The notes beneath the pieces are model-generated. The model did not search any database and was not told the origin of the DNA. It saw nothing but the letters and a program-made list of their open reading frames with translations. A DNA stretch of 64,000 nt from contig NZ_NQVN01000019.1 in NCBI RefSeq assembly GCF_002770725.1, positions 44,705-108,704 of the forward strand, written 5' to 3'. Of the stretch, positions 19,816 to 29,319 are shown piece by piece. The DNA comes from Pleomorphomonas carboxyditropha (lineage in GTDB: Bacteria; Pseudomonadota; Alphaproteobacteria; Rhizobiales; Pleomorphomonadaceae). Position numbers and translations under genes: made by a program. Every line of letters begins with the position of its first letter. The stretch's first letter is position 1.

Positions 19816-19980
19816 GGTGCGGCAGATGGCGACGAATTCGAGAACCGGAGCGGAGCGGGCTTCGAGCAACTCCAGCAAAAGTGCCTTGCGGTTTTGCGTC
19901 CGGAGTTGCGTCTTAGAAAAACAGCCCGTGAGCACCGGAAGCGCAGAGTTCTAAGCCAGGTGCCCGCCCCAGTAGAGTTT
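19816..19980. repeat. Dispersed intergenic repeat, copy 1
   Basis: This stretch shares blocks with 31668-31782: GGCAGATGGCGA, GAGAACCGGAGCGGAGCGGG, GTGAGCACCGGAAGCGC and TGCCCGCC, in the same order. Copy 1 has about 60 bp of extra sequence (around 19864-19922) in the middle that copy 2 lacks. No protein is encoded. Confidence 0.6.
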
Positions 19981-21129
19981 TCACCATTCGGCCACGGCGC
20001 CGTCGGGGAGCCGCCATACCGGATTGCGCCAGTCGAGCGCCGTCTTCGAGCGCTCGATCACCAGCTCCTCGTCGACCTCGACGCCGAGGCCGGGCCGCGT
20101 CGTCGGATGGAACCAGCCGCCCTCGATGCGGAAGTCGTCCTTGTTGGCGACGTAGTCGAACAGCTCGGCGCCCTGATTGTAGTGGATGCCCATGCTCTGC
20201 TCCTGGAACACGGCGTTGTGCGACACGAAGTCGACGGCGAGGCAGGAGGCGAGCGCCAGCGGCCCCAGCGGGCAGTGCGGGGCGAGCGCCACGTCGTAGG
20301 CCTCGGCCATGGCGGCGATGCGGAAGCACTCGGAGATGCCGCCGGCATGGCTGAGATCGGGCTGCAGGATGGAGATGCCGCCGCCTTCCAGCACCCGCTT
20401 GAAGTCGAAGCGCGAGAACATCCGCTCGCCGGCGGCGATGGGAATATGCGTCTGGGCGGCGAGGCGCGGATAGTATTCGGCCTGCTCGGCCAGCACCGGC
20501 TCCTCGATGAACAGCGGCCGGAACGGCTCCAGCTCGTGGATCAGCACCCGGGCCATCGGCGCGGCGACGCGGCCGTGGAAATCGAGGCCGAACTCGATGG
20601 AATTGCCGAAGGCCGCGCGGATCTCGGCCACCACGGCGACGGCGGCGTCGATCTTCACCGAGCTGTCGATGATGCCCAGCTCCTCGCAGCCGTTGAGCTT
20701 GAAGGTGTCGAAGCCGATCGCCTGCAATTTGCGGATGCCGGCGATCACGTCGGCCGGCCGGTCGCCGCCCACCCAGGAATAGGCCTTGACGCGGTCGCGG
20801 ACGAGGCCGCCCAGGAGCTCGTGCACCGGCGCGCCCAGCACCTTGCCCTTGATGTCCCACAGCGCCTGGTCGATGCCGGCGATGGCGCTCATCAGGATCG
20901 GGCCGCCGCGGTAGAAGCCGGCGCGGTAGAGCACCTGCCAGATGTCGTTGATGCGGGCCGGGTCCTTGCCGACCACGTATTCGCTGAGCTCGTGAACGGC
21001 CGCCTCGACGCTGCGGGCGCGGCCCTCGATGACCGGCTCGCCCCAGCCGGTGACGCCCTCGTCGGTCTCGACCTTCAGGAACATCCAGCGCGGCGGCAGG
21101 CGATAGGTGGTGAGCTTGGTGATCTTCAT
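19981..21129 (-). CDS. dgoD: D-galactonate dehydratase
   Basis: This 382-residue enolase-superfamily enzyme dehydrates D-galactonate to 2-keto-3-deoxygalactonate. It has the same length as E. coli DgoD and a near-identical start ([19 protein letters not shown]). The metal ligands Asp183, Glu209 and Glu235 and the catalytic His185 and His285 are all present in DFHGR, IEEP, GERM and APHCPLG. It lies 22 bp after dgoA in the operon. This is one of the most certain assignments in the window. Confidence 0.97.
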   Translation of the reverse strand: MKITKLTTYRLPPRWMFLKVETDEGVTGWGEPVIEGRARSVEAAVHELSEYVVGKDPARINDIWQVLYRAGFYRGGPILMSAIAGIDQALWDIKGKVLGAPVHELLGGLVRDRVKAYSWVGGDRPADVIAGIRKLQAIGFDTFKLNGCEELGIIDSSVKIDAAVAVVAEIRAAFGNSIEFGLDFHGRVAAPMARVLIHELEPFRPLFIEEPVLAEQAEYYPRLAAQTHIPIAAGERMFSRFDFKRVLEGGGISILQPDLSHAGGISECFRIAAMAEAYDVALAPHCPLGPLALASCLAVDFVSHNAVFQEQSMGIHYNQGAELFDYVANKDDFRIEGGWFHPTTRPGLGVEVDEELVIERSKTALDWRNPVWRLPDGAVAEW

Positions 21130-21151
21130 GGCGGATAGCCTCGGTTGGAAT

Positions 21152-21799
21152 TCAGGCGGCGCGGCCGGCGGCGAAGGCGGCGACGAAGCGGCGGGCCTCC
21201 TCGGTCAGCTCGGCCCAGCGGCCGGCGGCGATCAGGTCGCGGCGCACGAGGTTGCTGCCGACGCCGGCCGCGAAGGCGCCGGCCTTGGCGAAGGCTTCGA
21301 GGTTGTCGAGGCCGACGCCGCCCACCGGGATCAGCGCCGCCTCGCCGAACGGGCCGCGCAGGTCCTTGATGTAGCCGGGGCCGAGGCTGCCGGCCGGGAA
21401 CAGCTTCAGGAGGTCGCAGCCGAGCCGGTGCGCCTTCACCACCTCGGTCGGCGTGGTCACCGAGGGGATCATCAGCCGCTGCCGCTCGTGGACGGCGGCG
21501 ATCACCTCCGGCTCGAAATTGGGGGCCAGCACGAAGTCGGCGCCGGCATCGAGCGCCAGCGTCGCCGACACCGGATTGACGACCGTGCCGGCGCCGATCC
21601 GCATGCGGTCGCCGAGCGCCGCCTTGAGGGCGCGGATGCCATCGTAGACCGACGGGCTGTTGCAGGTGATCTCGAACACCCTGACGCCGCCCGCCAGCAG
21701 CGCCTCGGCCGCCGGCACCACGTCGGCCGGCGCCAGGCCGCGGGCGATGGCGATGATGCCGCTCTCACGGATGGCGGCGGTAACCTCGTGCTTCAGCAT
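21152..21799 (-). CDS. dgoA: 2-dehydro-3-deoxy-6-phosphogalactonate aldolase
   Basis: A 215-residue class I aldolase that splits KDPGal into pyruvate and glyceraldehyde 3-phosphate. The Schiff-base lysine is Lys132 in LLKLFPA, and Glu43 in FEITCNS is the acid/base. The [10 protein letters not shown] phosphate-binding loop is present. In E. coli this activity is fused or adjacent to DgoD; here it is a separate gene. Strong stem-loops lie in the 123-bp gap before it. Confidence 0.94.
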   Translation of the reverse strand: MLKHEVTAAIRESGIIAIARGLAPADVVPAAEALLAGGVRVFEITCNSPSVYDGIRALKAALGDRMRIGAGTVVNPVSATLALDAGADFVLAPNFEPEVIAAVHERQRLMIPSVTTPTEVVKAHRLGCDLLKLFPAGSLGPGYIKDLRGPFGEAALIPVGGVGLDNLEAFAKAGAFAAGVGSNLVRRDLIAAGRWAELTEEARRFVAAFAAGRAA

Positions 21800-21822
21800 T
21801 GGATCGACCTTTCGAATGGGAG

Positions 21823-21908
21823 GGGCACCCCTCGCCTGCCGGCCCGGTCCGGGTGGCGGCGGCGGGGTGCCCGTAGGGCGGCGCCGGGCGGGAGGAAGCC
21901 GGCGCCGC
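21823..21908 (-). other. Paired stem-loops between transporter and aldolase genes
   Basis: Two perfect inverted repeats fill the gap: GCGGCGCCGG (21878-21887) with CCGGCGCCGC (21899-21908), and GGGCACCCC (21823-21831) with GGGGTGCCC (21864-21872). On the minus-strand transcript they form consecutive GC-rich hairpins. They are likely to stabilise the upstream message or slow polymerase and so tune expression of transporter versus aldolase. Confidence 0.6.
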
Positions 21909-21922
21909 GTGTCGCGTGGGGC

Positions 21923-23230
21923 TCAGGCCGCGGCCTCCGGCTCGATCGGCGTGCGGACAATGAACCAGTAGCAGATGGCCGAGCAGGCGGCGATGAAACC
22001 GCCGCTGACGAAGGCCATGGCGTAGGAGCCGGTGGCGTCGGCGATCATGCCGGTGACCAGCGGCGACAGCGACCCGGCGAAATAGCCGCCGAAGTTCTGG
22101 ATGCCGCCGACCGAGCCGACCATCGAGCTCGGCGCCACGTCGCCGGGCAGCGCCCAACCGTTGGCCGACACCGACGACAGCATGCCCATGCCGATGAACA
22201 GCAGCACCAGCGTTTCGCCGAGGCCGGTGAAGAATGGCGCGATCATCAGCGCGGCGCCGCCGAGCAGGGCGGAGACCGAGATGGTGGCCCGCTTGGCGTT
22301 GAGCGGCGTGGCGATGCCCTTGTCGACCAGGAGCTTGGAGATGTAGCCGCCGAGGAAGGCGCCGATGATGCCGCCGAAGAACGGCACCGAGGCGAGGAAG
22401 CCCATCGACTTCATGTCGAGGTTCTGCGTCTTCAAAAGATAGAGCGGCACGAAGTAGGTGAGGATGTTGAACATCCAGATGTAGCAGAACCAGCCGAGGA
22501 TCATGCCCCACACGGCACGGTAGCGGAACAGGTCGCGCCAGCGGATCGAGTTCTTGCCGCTGCCGATCGACTCGGCGGTGCCGCCGCCGTCGGCCTTGAT
22601 GTATTCGAGCTCGGTGCCCGACAGCCAGCGGGTCTTTTCCGGCTGGTGATAGACGAGGATCAGCAGGAAGCCGAACAGGATGCCGAAGCCGCCGGCGATG
22701 TAGAACAGCTCGCGCCAGCCGAAGGTGACCATCAGGAACACCAGCAGCGGCGGCGCCAGCGCCGGACCCCACTTGGAGGCGGCGTCCCAGATGCCGGTGG
22801 CCAGCGCCCGTTCCTTCTTGGGGAACCAGGCGGCGGTGATCTTGGCGGCGCTCGGCCAGCAGGGCGCCTCGGTGACGCCGAGCACGCCGCGGGCGGCGAT
22901 CAGCCCGAGCTTGGACGAGCAGGCGCCGGTCAGCGCCGTGGCGCCGCTCCACAGGATGATCGCCAGCGTGTAGACGCGCTTGGCGCCGATCTTGTCGATC
23001 AGCCAGCCGGCGGGCAACTGGAAGATGGCGTAGATCAGCGAGAATACCGTGCCCAGAAGGCCGATGTCGGCGTTGGTGAGCTGCAGCTCCTTCATCATCT
23101 CCGGCGCCGCCACCGACAGGGCGGTGCGGTCGATGAAGTTGACCATGCCGCCCAGCAGCAGGATCAGCACGATGATCCATCTGCGGCTGCCGACGCGTCT
23201 GGTCGGCTGCGCAGCTTCGTACGTAGTCAT
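21923..23230 (-). CDS. MFS transporter, probable D-galactonate importer (ACS family)
   Basis: A 435-residue protein with about 12 transmembrane helices in two halves separated by a charged loop near 190-235. The start RRWIIVLILLLGGMVNFIDRTALSVAAPEM is the anion:cation symporter family signature seen in GudP/DgoT-like sugar-acid permeases. Position between dgoK and dgoA makes D-galactonate the likely substrate. It lies 31 bp after dgoK. Confidence 0.9.
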   Translation of the reverse strand: MTTYEAAQPTRRVGSRRWIIVLILLLGGMVNFIDRTALSVAAPEMMKELQLTNADIGLLGTVFSLIYAIFQLPAGWLIDKIGAKRVYTLAIILWSGATALTGACSSKLGLIAARGVLGVTEAPCWPSAAKITAAWFPKKERALATGIWDAASKWGPALAPPLLVFLMVTFGWRELFYIAGGFGILFGFLLILVYHQPEKTRWLSGTELEYIKADGGGTAESIGSGKNSIRWRDLFRYRAVWGMILGWFCYIWMFNILTYFVPLYLLKTQNLDMKSMGFLASVPFFGGIIGAFLGGYISKLLVDKGIATPLNAKRATISVSALLGGAALMIAPFFTGLGETLVLLFIGMGMLSSVSANGWALPGDVAPSSMVGSVGGIQNFGGYFAGSLSPLVTGMIADATGSYAMAFVSGGFIAACSAICYWFIVRTPIEPEAAA

Positions 23231-23261
23231 TGTCTCGTCCCTTTGCTTCTTCTGTGAGTCC

Positions 23262-24254
23262 TCAGATGAGTTTGCGCGCGCGGGCGATCTCCATGGCGCC
23301 CAGCGCCGAAACCGAATGGATGCCGTCCGGCACCGTCTCGACCGGGCCGGTGAAATGCCGGTCGGCGGTGAACAGCGCCACCAGCGCGTCGCGCAGGCCG
23401 GCCTTGCCGGCGACGATGATGCGGCTCTCCGCCGTGCCCTTCAGCGACGCGCCGCTCTTGAGCGCGGCGAGGTCGCCGGCCAGCACGGCACCCAGCAGGA
23501 AGCTGGCCCGGCCGTTGCGGTCGAGGTCGCCGAACAGGTCGAGGAGGCGCACCAGGAAGGCGGAGCGGGCGACGCCGAGTTTCGCGCCCATCGCCGCGCC
23601 CTTCAGGAGCGCCTCGGGCTCGACCTCGTCGGCGAAGCCGTGGTCGACCGAGCCGGCGATCAGCGTGTGGCGGGAGATGGCGTCGAGCAGCTCGCCGGAA
23701 ATGGTGGTCATCGAGCCGGTGATGCGGCCGGCCGCGTCGATGCCGACGAACTTGGCGTGCGAGCCGGGCAGCGCCAGCACCGCCGGCCCGCCGATGCCGA
23801 GGGCGGACAGCACGCCCATCGCCTCGGTCTCCTCGCCGCGCATGATGTCCATGGCGTCGCAGTCGTCGAGGCCGACGCCGCCGCCGTGGCTCTTGACGCC
23901 GGGGATCAGCCAGATCGGCCGGTCGCAGACGCCCGGCAGCTCCACTGCCTGCATGCCGGCCGCCAGTTCGGCCTTGCCGGCCGGCGCGGCGAGATGCGGG
24001 ATCTCGCGCAGGCCGGCGTTGGAGGTGATCATGCCCGAGGCGAGATAGAGCCGGTCTTCGCCGGGCGCCACGTCGGCGCCGGCGATCGCCTCGGCCAGCG
24101 CCTCGCCGACGGCGGCCTTCAGCTTGTCGGTGCTGCCGGTGATCGCCGTATCGCGCACGCCGACCGGCCGGCCGGCCTCGGCGACCGGGGCGCCGTCGCG
24201 CCAGGCGACGACACGCGTGTTGGTGGTGCCGGTATCCAGGGTGGCAATCAACAT
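23262..24254 (-). CDS. dgoK: 2-dehydro-3-deoxygalactonokinase
   Basis: A 330-residue sugar kinase that phosphorylates 2-keto-3-deoxygalactonate before aldol cleavage. The start MLIATLDTGTTNTRVVAW is the phosphate-1 motif of DgoK, and ALPGSHAKFV is also conserved. ATG at 24254 is preceded by GGAGAG; a longer frame to 24389 would run through the promoter. As first gene of the operon it sits 84 bp from an operator-like repeat. Confidence 0.94.
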   Translation of the reverse strand: MLIATLDTGTTNTRVVAWRDGAPVAEAGRPVGVRDTAITGSTDKLKAAVGEALAEAIAGADVAPGEDRLYLASGMITSNAGLREIPHLAAPAGKAELAAGMQAVELPGVCDRPIWLIPGVKSHGGGVGLDDCDAMDIMRGEETEAMGVLSALGIGGPAVLALPGSHAKFVGIDAAGRITGSMTTISGELLDAISRHTLIAGSVDHGFADEVEPEALLKGAAMGAKLGVARSAFLVRLLDLFGDLDRNGRASFLLGAVLAGDLAALKSGASLKGTAESRIIVAGKAGLRDALVALFTADRHFTGPVETVPDGIHSVSALGAMEIARARKLI

Positions 24255-24337
24255 CAGCGCTCTCTCCAGTGTTTCGCCTCGAAGACGAAACCGCATCCGA
24301 AATCCCAAGACGAGACGCAAGGGCGGTCGCATCTTTT

Positions 24338-24397
24338 GTCTCAAATAATGAGACTTATGTCTTGCATTGAGATAGCTCCGCGTCGCCAAAGTGTCAA
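24338..24397 (-). promoter_or_regulatory. Promoter and operator of the galactonate operon
   Basis: On the minus strand TTGACA (24392-24397) and TATCTC (24369-24374) are exactly 17 bp apart. Just downstream of the -10 lies a perfect inverted repeat, GTCTCAAATAATGAGAC (24338-24354), and one arm is reused in a second overlapping repeat (AGAC-ATAA-GTCT). This is a good operator candidate. No regulator gene is next to the operon; a GntR or IclR protein elsewhere would be expected. Confidence 0.7.
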
Positions 24398-24953
24398 ATT
24401 ATAAAATGATAGTCCATATATTGGGATATATATCAGGAATTGCAGGCGGCGGAAACCATGCTCGCCGCCATCGGGGATAACGAGACGAACATCCGTCAAT
24501 GGATTGATATGGAACGGTATTTTCCGTTACCCGTCCGAGCGTTGGCATGGAGCCCTAAATCAACGGTAGCGCCCGGCCGCCAAAGAGCCGCCTGTACGCC
24601 CGAATCCGGATGGCCCGCAAACCCGCCGATCGGCCGCCGCAATCGCCCCTTGGGCAGCCTGCGGCGCCCTGCCCCGCAATCGGCGAGTCCGCCCTCGCGG
24701 AGCCCTATATCCACCCCGAGCCCTTTCCGGCCCGAGGCCCTGCGCCTTCGTGGAGGATGACAATCCATGGGGAGGGGGCAAGGATGGAGGGTGATGCGCT
24801 ATCCTGCTGTTTCCTATATATAATTCTGTCATCCTACGCGCAGGCGTAGGACCTCGGGCCGAAAAGGGCGCCAAGGCAAATATCGGGCACCGACCTACAT
24901 GAAACCGATCGGGCGCCACGACACCATCCCGAAGCGCGGTTGATATCGGGCCA

Positions 24954-25100
24954 CCCCTCTCCCTGATCCCTCTCCCACAAGGGGCGAGGGGACGGTGGGG
25001 GGTGCCGACCCATTTTTCGGGGCAAGTCGAGCTTTCCAGGAATGGGTAGGCCCAAACCGCGTCCCCTCGCCCCTTGTGGGAGAGGGACCAGGGAGAGGGG
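24954..25100. repeat. Long composite inverted repeat, copy 1
   Basis: The left arm begins CCCCTCTCCCTG and reads CTCCCACAAGGGGCGAGGGG; the right arm returns as CCCCTCGCCCCTTGTGGGAG and ends CAGGGAGAGGGG. The arms are about 40 bp with a middle of about 65 bp containing ACCCATTTTTCGGG. Two more copies are at 30612-30758 and 31077-31222. The sequence before it (24866-24950) is also shared with those copies. Confidence 0.8.
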
Positions 25101-25225
25101 TGTCCTGAAACTCGACGATGCAAGGCAGCGCTCCGGTTCGGTTGGAGACCTATATCCGCCGCTCGCCCCTTCCTGCCCGAGGTCCTACGCCTTCGCGTAG
25201 GATGACAGATTTATATAGAGGAAAC

Positions 25226-25365
25226 AGTCGGATAGCGCATCGCCCTCCATCCTTGCTCCCTCCCATAAACAGCCGGATAGCGCGTCGCCCTCCATCCTTG
25301 CCCTCTCCCCATAAATAGCCGGATAGCGCGTCGCCCTCCATCCTTGCCTCCCCTTCCCATAGAGT
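25226..25365. repeat. Three tandem units of about 46 bp
   Basis: The unit begins CAGCCGGATAGCGCGTCGCC, continues CTCCATCCTTGC and ends CCCATAA. Three units follow one another with small changes. Single units occur at 30434-30484 and 31348-31398, and inverted ones near 24770-24815 and 63258-63300, always beside REP-like hairpins. Confidence 0.75.
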
Positions 25366-25837
25366 GTCATCCTACGCGAAGGCGTAGGACCTCGGGACGA
25401 GAAGGTGAGGAGGGGCGTATCAGGCGCCCCGGCGTTGCCGGAGCGCTATATCGGCCGATTGCTCCATCCTGCCCGAGGTCCTCGCCTAAGCGAGGATGAC
25501 AGCTTTATATTGGGGAACTTTATATGTGGGGAACAAAGGGATAGGCCGGCACGCTGGCGCCCCGGGGCAAAATCCCGGATACGCTGGCGCAGTCCCTGTC
25601 ACGCCGTCATCGCCGCGCGCATCGCCCCCATAAATTGTCATCCTCCGCGAAGGCGAGGACCTCGGGACGAGAAGGGGATGGGGGATGTATCAGGCGCCCC
25701 AGCGTTGCTGGAGCCGCTATATCGGCGTTGAGCTTTGTTCTGCCCGAGGTCCTCGCCTGCGCGAGGATGACAGGAAATTATATATAGGAAACAGAGTTTT
25801 AGCTCGCGCATGAGCACCGCAAGCGCAGAAGCGCAAG

Positions 25838-26878
25838 CTACACGCCCGCCTCGGTGGAATGTCCGGTCAAGCTCCCCGGGCGCCGCAGCTGCGACGGCGG
25901 GTGGCCGAAGCGGCGGCGGAAGGCGGCGGTGAAGTTGGAGAGGTGCGTGTAGCCGGCGGCGAAGGCGATGTCGGAGATCGAGCGGTCGGAGAACATCAGC
26001 GCCTGCCGGGCGTCGTCGAGATACTTGTTGCGGATGAATTCGGCCAGCGAGCAGTTGTGCGCCTTGCGCACCAGCCGCTGCAAGGTGGCCGGGCTGGTGG
26101 CCAGCTCGCCGACGATGTCGGTGACGCACAATTCGCAGCCGGGCCGCCGGTCGATGCACTTGACCAGTGCGTAGAGGCGCTGCTGCTCGGTGGCCGTCAG
26201 GTTGCCCGACGAGGCCACCGCGTCGGCCCCCGACCCGAAGGTGTCGCTCAGCGCCTCGGCGATGATGGCCAGCGTGTTGCTTTCGAGCTGCATGGTGGCG
26301 AACGGCGGCTTGCGGGCGGCGATGTCGAACATCTGCCGGATCAGGAATTCGGCGCGGGCGCTCGGCTGCCAGCGCCACAGGCCCGGCCGGCCCTCGATGA
26401 GCGCCTTGAAGCCCTGCGGCGTGTCGGCGAAGCCCTGCCAGCGCCGGAGCCAGTCGCGCGGCAGGCCGATCACCATCTTGTCGAGATACTGCCCCTTGCG
26501 CGCCTTGCGGCGCAGCCGGGCGCCCTGCGGATGCGATACCACGATGGCCGACGGCTGCCAGCGGCCCTGCGCAGTGCGGCGCGGCATGGGAATCGGCTCG
26601 CCGTCGATCGACGCCTCGACGTGCCCTTCCAGGAAGATCTTGATCGACACCTCTTCCTTGAGCGCCACTTCCATCTCGAGGTCGCTGATCTGCATGCGCC
26701 GGCCGAAATTGGCGTAGACGCCGCAATCCATGCGCACCGCGCCCACCAGACCGCAGGCGACCACCTCGTCGCCCTGCCGGCCGCCGTCCAAGAGGCGCAC
26801 GCCCTTGGTGCGCAAGGCCCGCCGGGTCAGCACCTGGTTGCCGTCGGCGCGGGACGATGGGACCGGCACTGCGCTCAC
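25838..26878 (-). CDS. AraC-family regulator of siderophore uptake (PchR-like)
   Basis: A 346-residue protein with a C-terminal double helix-turn-helix at about 245-340 (LATSPATLQRLVRKAHNCSLAEFI, then SDIAFAAGYTHLSNFTAAFRRRFG). The N-terminal part is a PchR-like sensor (CGVYANFGRRMQISDLEMEV). The GTG at 26878 is chosen because AGGAGG lies 5 nt upstream; the ATG at 26893 lies before that ribosome site. It is divergent from a TonB-dependent receptor and probably activates it when the siderophore is bound. Confidence 0.88.
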   Translation of the reverse strand: MSAVPVPSSRADGNQVLTRRALRTKGVRLLDGGRQGDEVVACGLVGAVRMDCGVYANFGRRMQISDLEMEVALKEEVSIKIFLEGHVEASIDGEPIPMPRRTAQGRWQPSAIVVSHPQGARLRRKARKGQYLDKMVIGLPRDWLRRWQGFADTPQGFKALIEGRPGLWRWQPSARAEFLIRQMFDIAARKPPFATMQLESNTLAIIAEALSDTFGSGADAVASSGNLTATEQQRLYALVKCIDRRPGCELCVTDIVGELATSPATLQRLVRKAHNCSLAEFIRNKYLDDARQALMFSDRSISDIAFAAGYTHLSNFTAAFRRRFGHPPSQLRRPGSLTGHSTEAGV

Positions 26879-26935
26879 GTGAGCCTCCTGCATAAATTTC
26901 TGACCGGTTAACGACAGCGGGCGCCGTCCGGACCA

Positions 26936-26965
26936 CGTATAGGAATAGGGCGATCTCACAGTCAA
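26936..26965 (-). promoter_or_regulatory. Probable promoter of the AraC-type gene
   Basis: On the minus strand TTGACT (26960-26965) is followed by TATACG (26936-26941) with an 18-bp spacer, or by CTATAC with 17 bp. It lies about 60 bp before the GTG start. No convincing Fur box was seen in the intergenic region. Confidence 0.5.
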
Positions 26966-27049
26966 GATTTGCTGCGGCAAACTGGTCCCCCGGCGCGGCG
27001 GGCCGGCCGGGGCGTGCGGCGGAGGGCTCCGCCGCGTTGGGGGTATACG

Positions 27050-29293
27050 ATGGGTGATGTGAACAGGGGTATTTTCCTGATCGGCGGCGCCGGTCTCGCG
27101 CGGGTCCTGCTGGCGACGACCATGCTGGCCGGAACGGTGTCGGCCCTCAGGGCCCAGGAGCAACAGACCGAGCGGCAGACCGAGCAGCAGACCACCGCCA
27201 CGACCGACCAGGCCACAGCCGACGACGGCACCGAGCTCGAGCCGATCGTCGTCGAGGGGGCGACCTACGAGACCGAGGGCAGCGGCAGCTACACCTCGAA
27301 GCTGGTCAGCGTCGGCGACAAGGACACCCGCCCGCAGCGCGAGGTGCCGCAGTCCACCACCGTGGTGACGCGCAAGCGCCTCGACGACGGCAACTTCACC
27401 TCGCTCGACACCGTGCTGCGCAAGACGCCGGGCGTCGTGGTGCTGACCAACGACGACGGCCGCTCCAGCCTCTATTCGCGCGGCTTCGAATACGACTATC
27501 TCTATCTCAACGGCCTGCCGACGCCGGTCTCCAGCATCTACGGCACGCAGCCCGATATGGTGACCGTCGACCACATCGAGATCCTGCGCGGCCCGGCCGG
27601 CCTGTTCGGCGGCGCCTCCGAGCCGAGCGGCGCCATCAACATGCGCCTGAAGCAGGCGTCCGACCAGTACAAGACGCAGGTCAACACCATCTTCGATTCG
27701 TGGAACGGCAAGCGCGTCGAGGGCGACATCACCGGCCCGCTGAACGAGTCGGGCAGCGTGCGCGGCCGCCTGATCGGCGCGCTGCAGTCCAAGGACAGCT
27801 GGACCGACACCGTCGACAACAAGGTGGGCGTCGCCTACGGCACCATCGCGGCCGACGTGACGGACAACACCACCGCCACGCTGACCATCAACCACCGCTC
27901 GCGCGACATCACGCCGTTCAACGGCCTGCCGACGCTGTCCGACGGCACCTTGCTCGACCTGGACACGTCGACCTACACCGGCGCCACGTGGAACAAATTC
28001 GAAAACAACGTCACCGACTATATCGCCGAAATCGAGCACCGCTTCGACGACGGCGGCCACGCCAAGCTATCGGCGCTCTATTCGCATGTCGACGTCGATT
28101 TCCTCTACGCTTACGCCGCGGGTGCGGTCGATTCCGCCGGCAACGTGATCGTGCGCAATTCCAGCGGTACCATCGTCGAAACGGATACCCGCTGGCTGGC
28201 CCGCGACTATACGCAGGATTCGGTGTCGCTCGACGCCCACGTCAGCAAGCCGTTCGAGCTGTTCGGCCTGGAAAACAACATCATCGCCGGCGCCGACTTC
28301 CGCACCACCGACAGCACGCTCTACACCGCCACCGGCACCATCGCCGGCAGCCAGAATATCTACAACTGGAACGAGAACGTCGCCAAGCCGACGGTCACCT
28401 ACGGCAACCCCACCGACACCGACCTGACGCAGTGGGGCCTCTATGGCCAGTTGCGCGTCAAGCCGATCGATCCGCTGACGCTGATCGGCGGCGGCCGCTT
28501 CTCCTGGTACGAGACCTCCTCCACGACGGGCAGCACCCGCAGTTCGTCGAGCGAGAAGGGCGAGTTCACGCCCTATGCCGGCATCGTCTACGACCTGACC
28601 GACAGCATCTCCGCCTATGGCAGCTACACCGAGGTCTTCCAGCCGCAGACGCAGACCGATTCCTCCGACAACCTGCTCGATCCGCGTACCGGCCAGCAGT
28701 TCGAGGTCGGCCTCAAGGCTGAGCTTCTGGATGGCGTCAACGCCTCGCTGGCCCTGTTCGACCTGACGGACGAGAACCGGGCGGTCACCGACCCCAACGA
28801 CACGACGTCCTATCTGGCGCTCGGCAAGGCGCATCTCAGGGGCGTCGAGGCCGAGCTGAGCGGCCAGCTGATGCCGAACTGGGACGTGGGGCTCGGCTAC
28901 ACCTATACCGACACCGAGTACAAGAATACCAAGCGGGCGGCCGGCTCGGAGTTCTACACGCCCGAGCACATGCTCCAGCTCTGGACGAAGTACACCTTCG
29001 ACGGTCGCGGCGACTGGATCGACGGCCTGTTCGTCGGCGGCGGCCTGAAAGTGTTCAGCTCGTTCAAGAACATTTCCCGCACGGCGGCCGGCGGCGCCAC
29101 CACCATCGAGGCGCCGAGCTACGCCGTGGTCGACCTGCAGGCCGGCTACAAGTTCAGCGAAAACGTCACGGCCACGCTGACGGTCAACAACGTCTTCGAC
29201 GAGACGTATTACGAGCGCGTCGGCGGCACGTCGGTGTTCAACTTCTACGGCGAGCCGCGCAGCGTCTCCTTCAAGCTCGCCACGACATTCTGA
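27050..29293 (+). CDS. TonB-dependent siderophore receptor
   Basis: A 747-residue outer-membrane receptor. The ATG at 27050 has GGGGG upstream and opens a signal peptide (IFLIGGAGLARVLLATTMLAGTVSALRA). The plug domain (about 60-220) carries HIEILRGPAGLFGGASEPSGAIN, typical of the FhuE/FpvA group of siderophore receptors. The 22-strand barrel follows and ends in Phe (KLATTF). It imports a ferric siderophore with energy from TonB-ExbBD, not encoded here. A Gln/Thr-rich stretch follows the signal peptide. Confidence 0.93.
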   Translation: MGDVNRGIFLIGGAGLARVLLATTMLAGTVSALRAQEQQTERQTEQQTTATTDQATADDGTELEPIVVEGATYETEGSGSYTSKLVSVGDKDTRPQREVPQSTTVVTRKRLDDGNFTSLDTVLRKTPGVVVLTNDDGRSSLYSRGFEYDYLYLNGLPTPVSSIYGTQPDMVTVDHIEILRGPAGLFGGASEPSGAINMRLKQASDQYKTQVNTIFDSWNGKRVEGDITGPLNESGSVRGRLIGALQSKDSWTDTVDNKVGVAYGTIAADVTDNTTATLTINHRSRDITPFNGLPTLSDGTLLDLDTSTYTGATWNKFENNVTDYIAEIEHRFDDGGHAKLSALYSHVDVDFLYAYAAGAVDSAGNVIVRNSSGTIVETDTRWLARDYTQDSVSLDAHVSKPFELFGLENNIIAGADFRTTDSTLYTATGTIAGSQNIYNWNENVAKPTVTYGNPTDTDLTQWGLYGQLRVKPIDPLTLIGGGRFSWYETSSTTGSTRSSSSEKGEFTPYAGIVYDLTDSISAYGSYTEVFQPQTQTDSSDNLLDPRTGQQFEVGLKAELLDGVNASLALFDLTDENRAVTDPNDTTSYLALGKAHLRGVEAELSGQLMPNWDVGLGYTYTDTEYKNTKRAAGSEFYTPEHMLQLWTKYTFDGRGDWIDGLFVGGGLKVFSSFKNISRTAAGGATTIEAPSYAVVDLQAGYKFSENVTATLTVNNVFDETYYERVGGTSVFNFYGEPRSVSFKLATTF

Positions 29294-29319
29294 AAAACCG
29301 ACGGGATTGGCAGACAATC

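Larger units (their letters stand above)
24727..25796. repeat. Array of seven REP/BIME-like hairpins
   Basis: The gap 24398-25837 holds no credible gene. Hairpin copies lie at about 24727-24762, 24828-24864, 25171-25228, 25365-25405, 25467-25520, 25635-25675 and 25738-25796, alternating in orientation. Each has CCCGAGG, a self-paired stem such as CCTACGC-CTTC-GCGTAGG, then ATGAC and an AT-rich tail. The stems differ but stay paired: compare CCTCGC and GCGAGG at 25738-25796. Open frames here only reflect the repeats. Confidence 0.85.

Noticed and set aside
21107..23257. A 716-codon plus-strand frame opposite the galactonate transporter and aldolase
   Set aside because: Composition is that of a GC-rich shadow; the minus-strand genes have conserved catalytic motifs.
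25226..25365. Possible CRISPR array (three similar units)
   Set aside because: Units are contiguous without unique spacers, and relatives occur singly elsewhere beside REP hairpins; no cas genes.
24560..25737. Several open frames of 60-190 codons in the repeat array
   Set aside because: Their translations repeat the same phrases in different frames and directions because they read through REP and composite repeats.
26879..28060. Extension of the AraC gene frame upstream to 28060
   Set aside because: The extension lies antisense to the TonB receptor and passes through the promoter; a GTG with AGGAGG at 26878 gives a normal PchR-like length.
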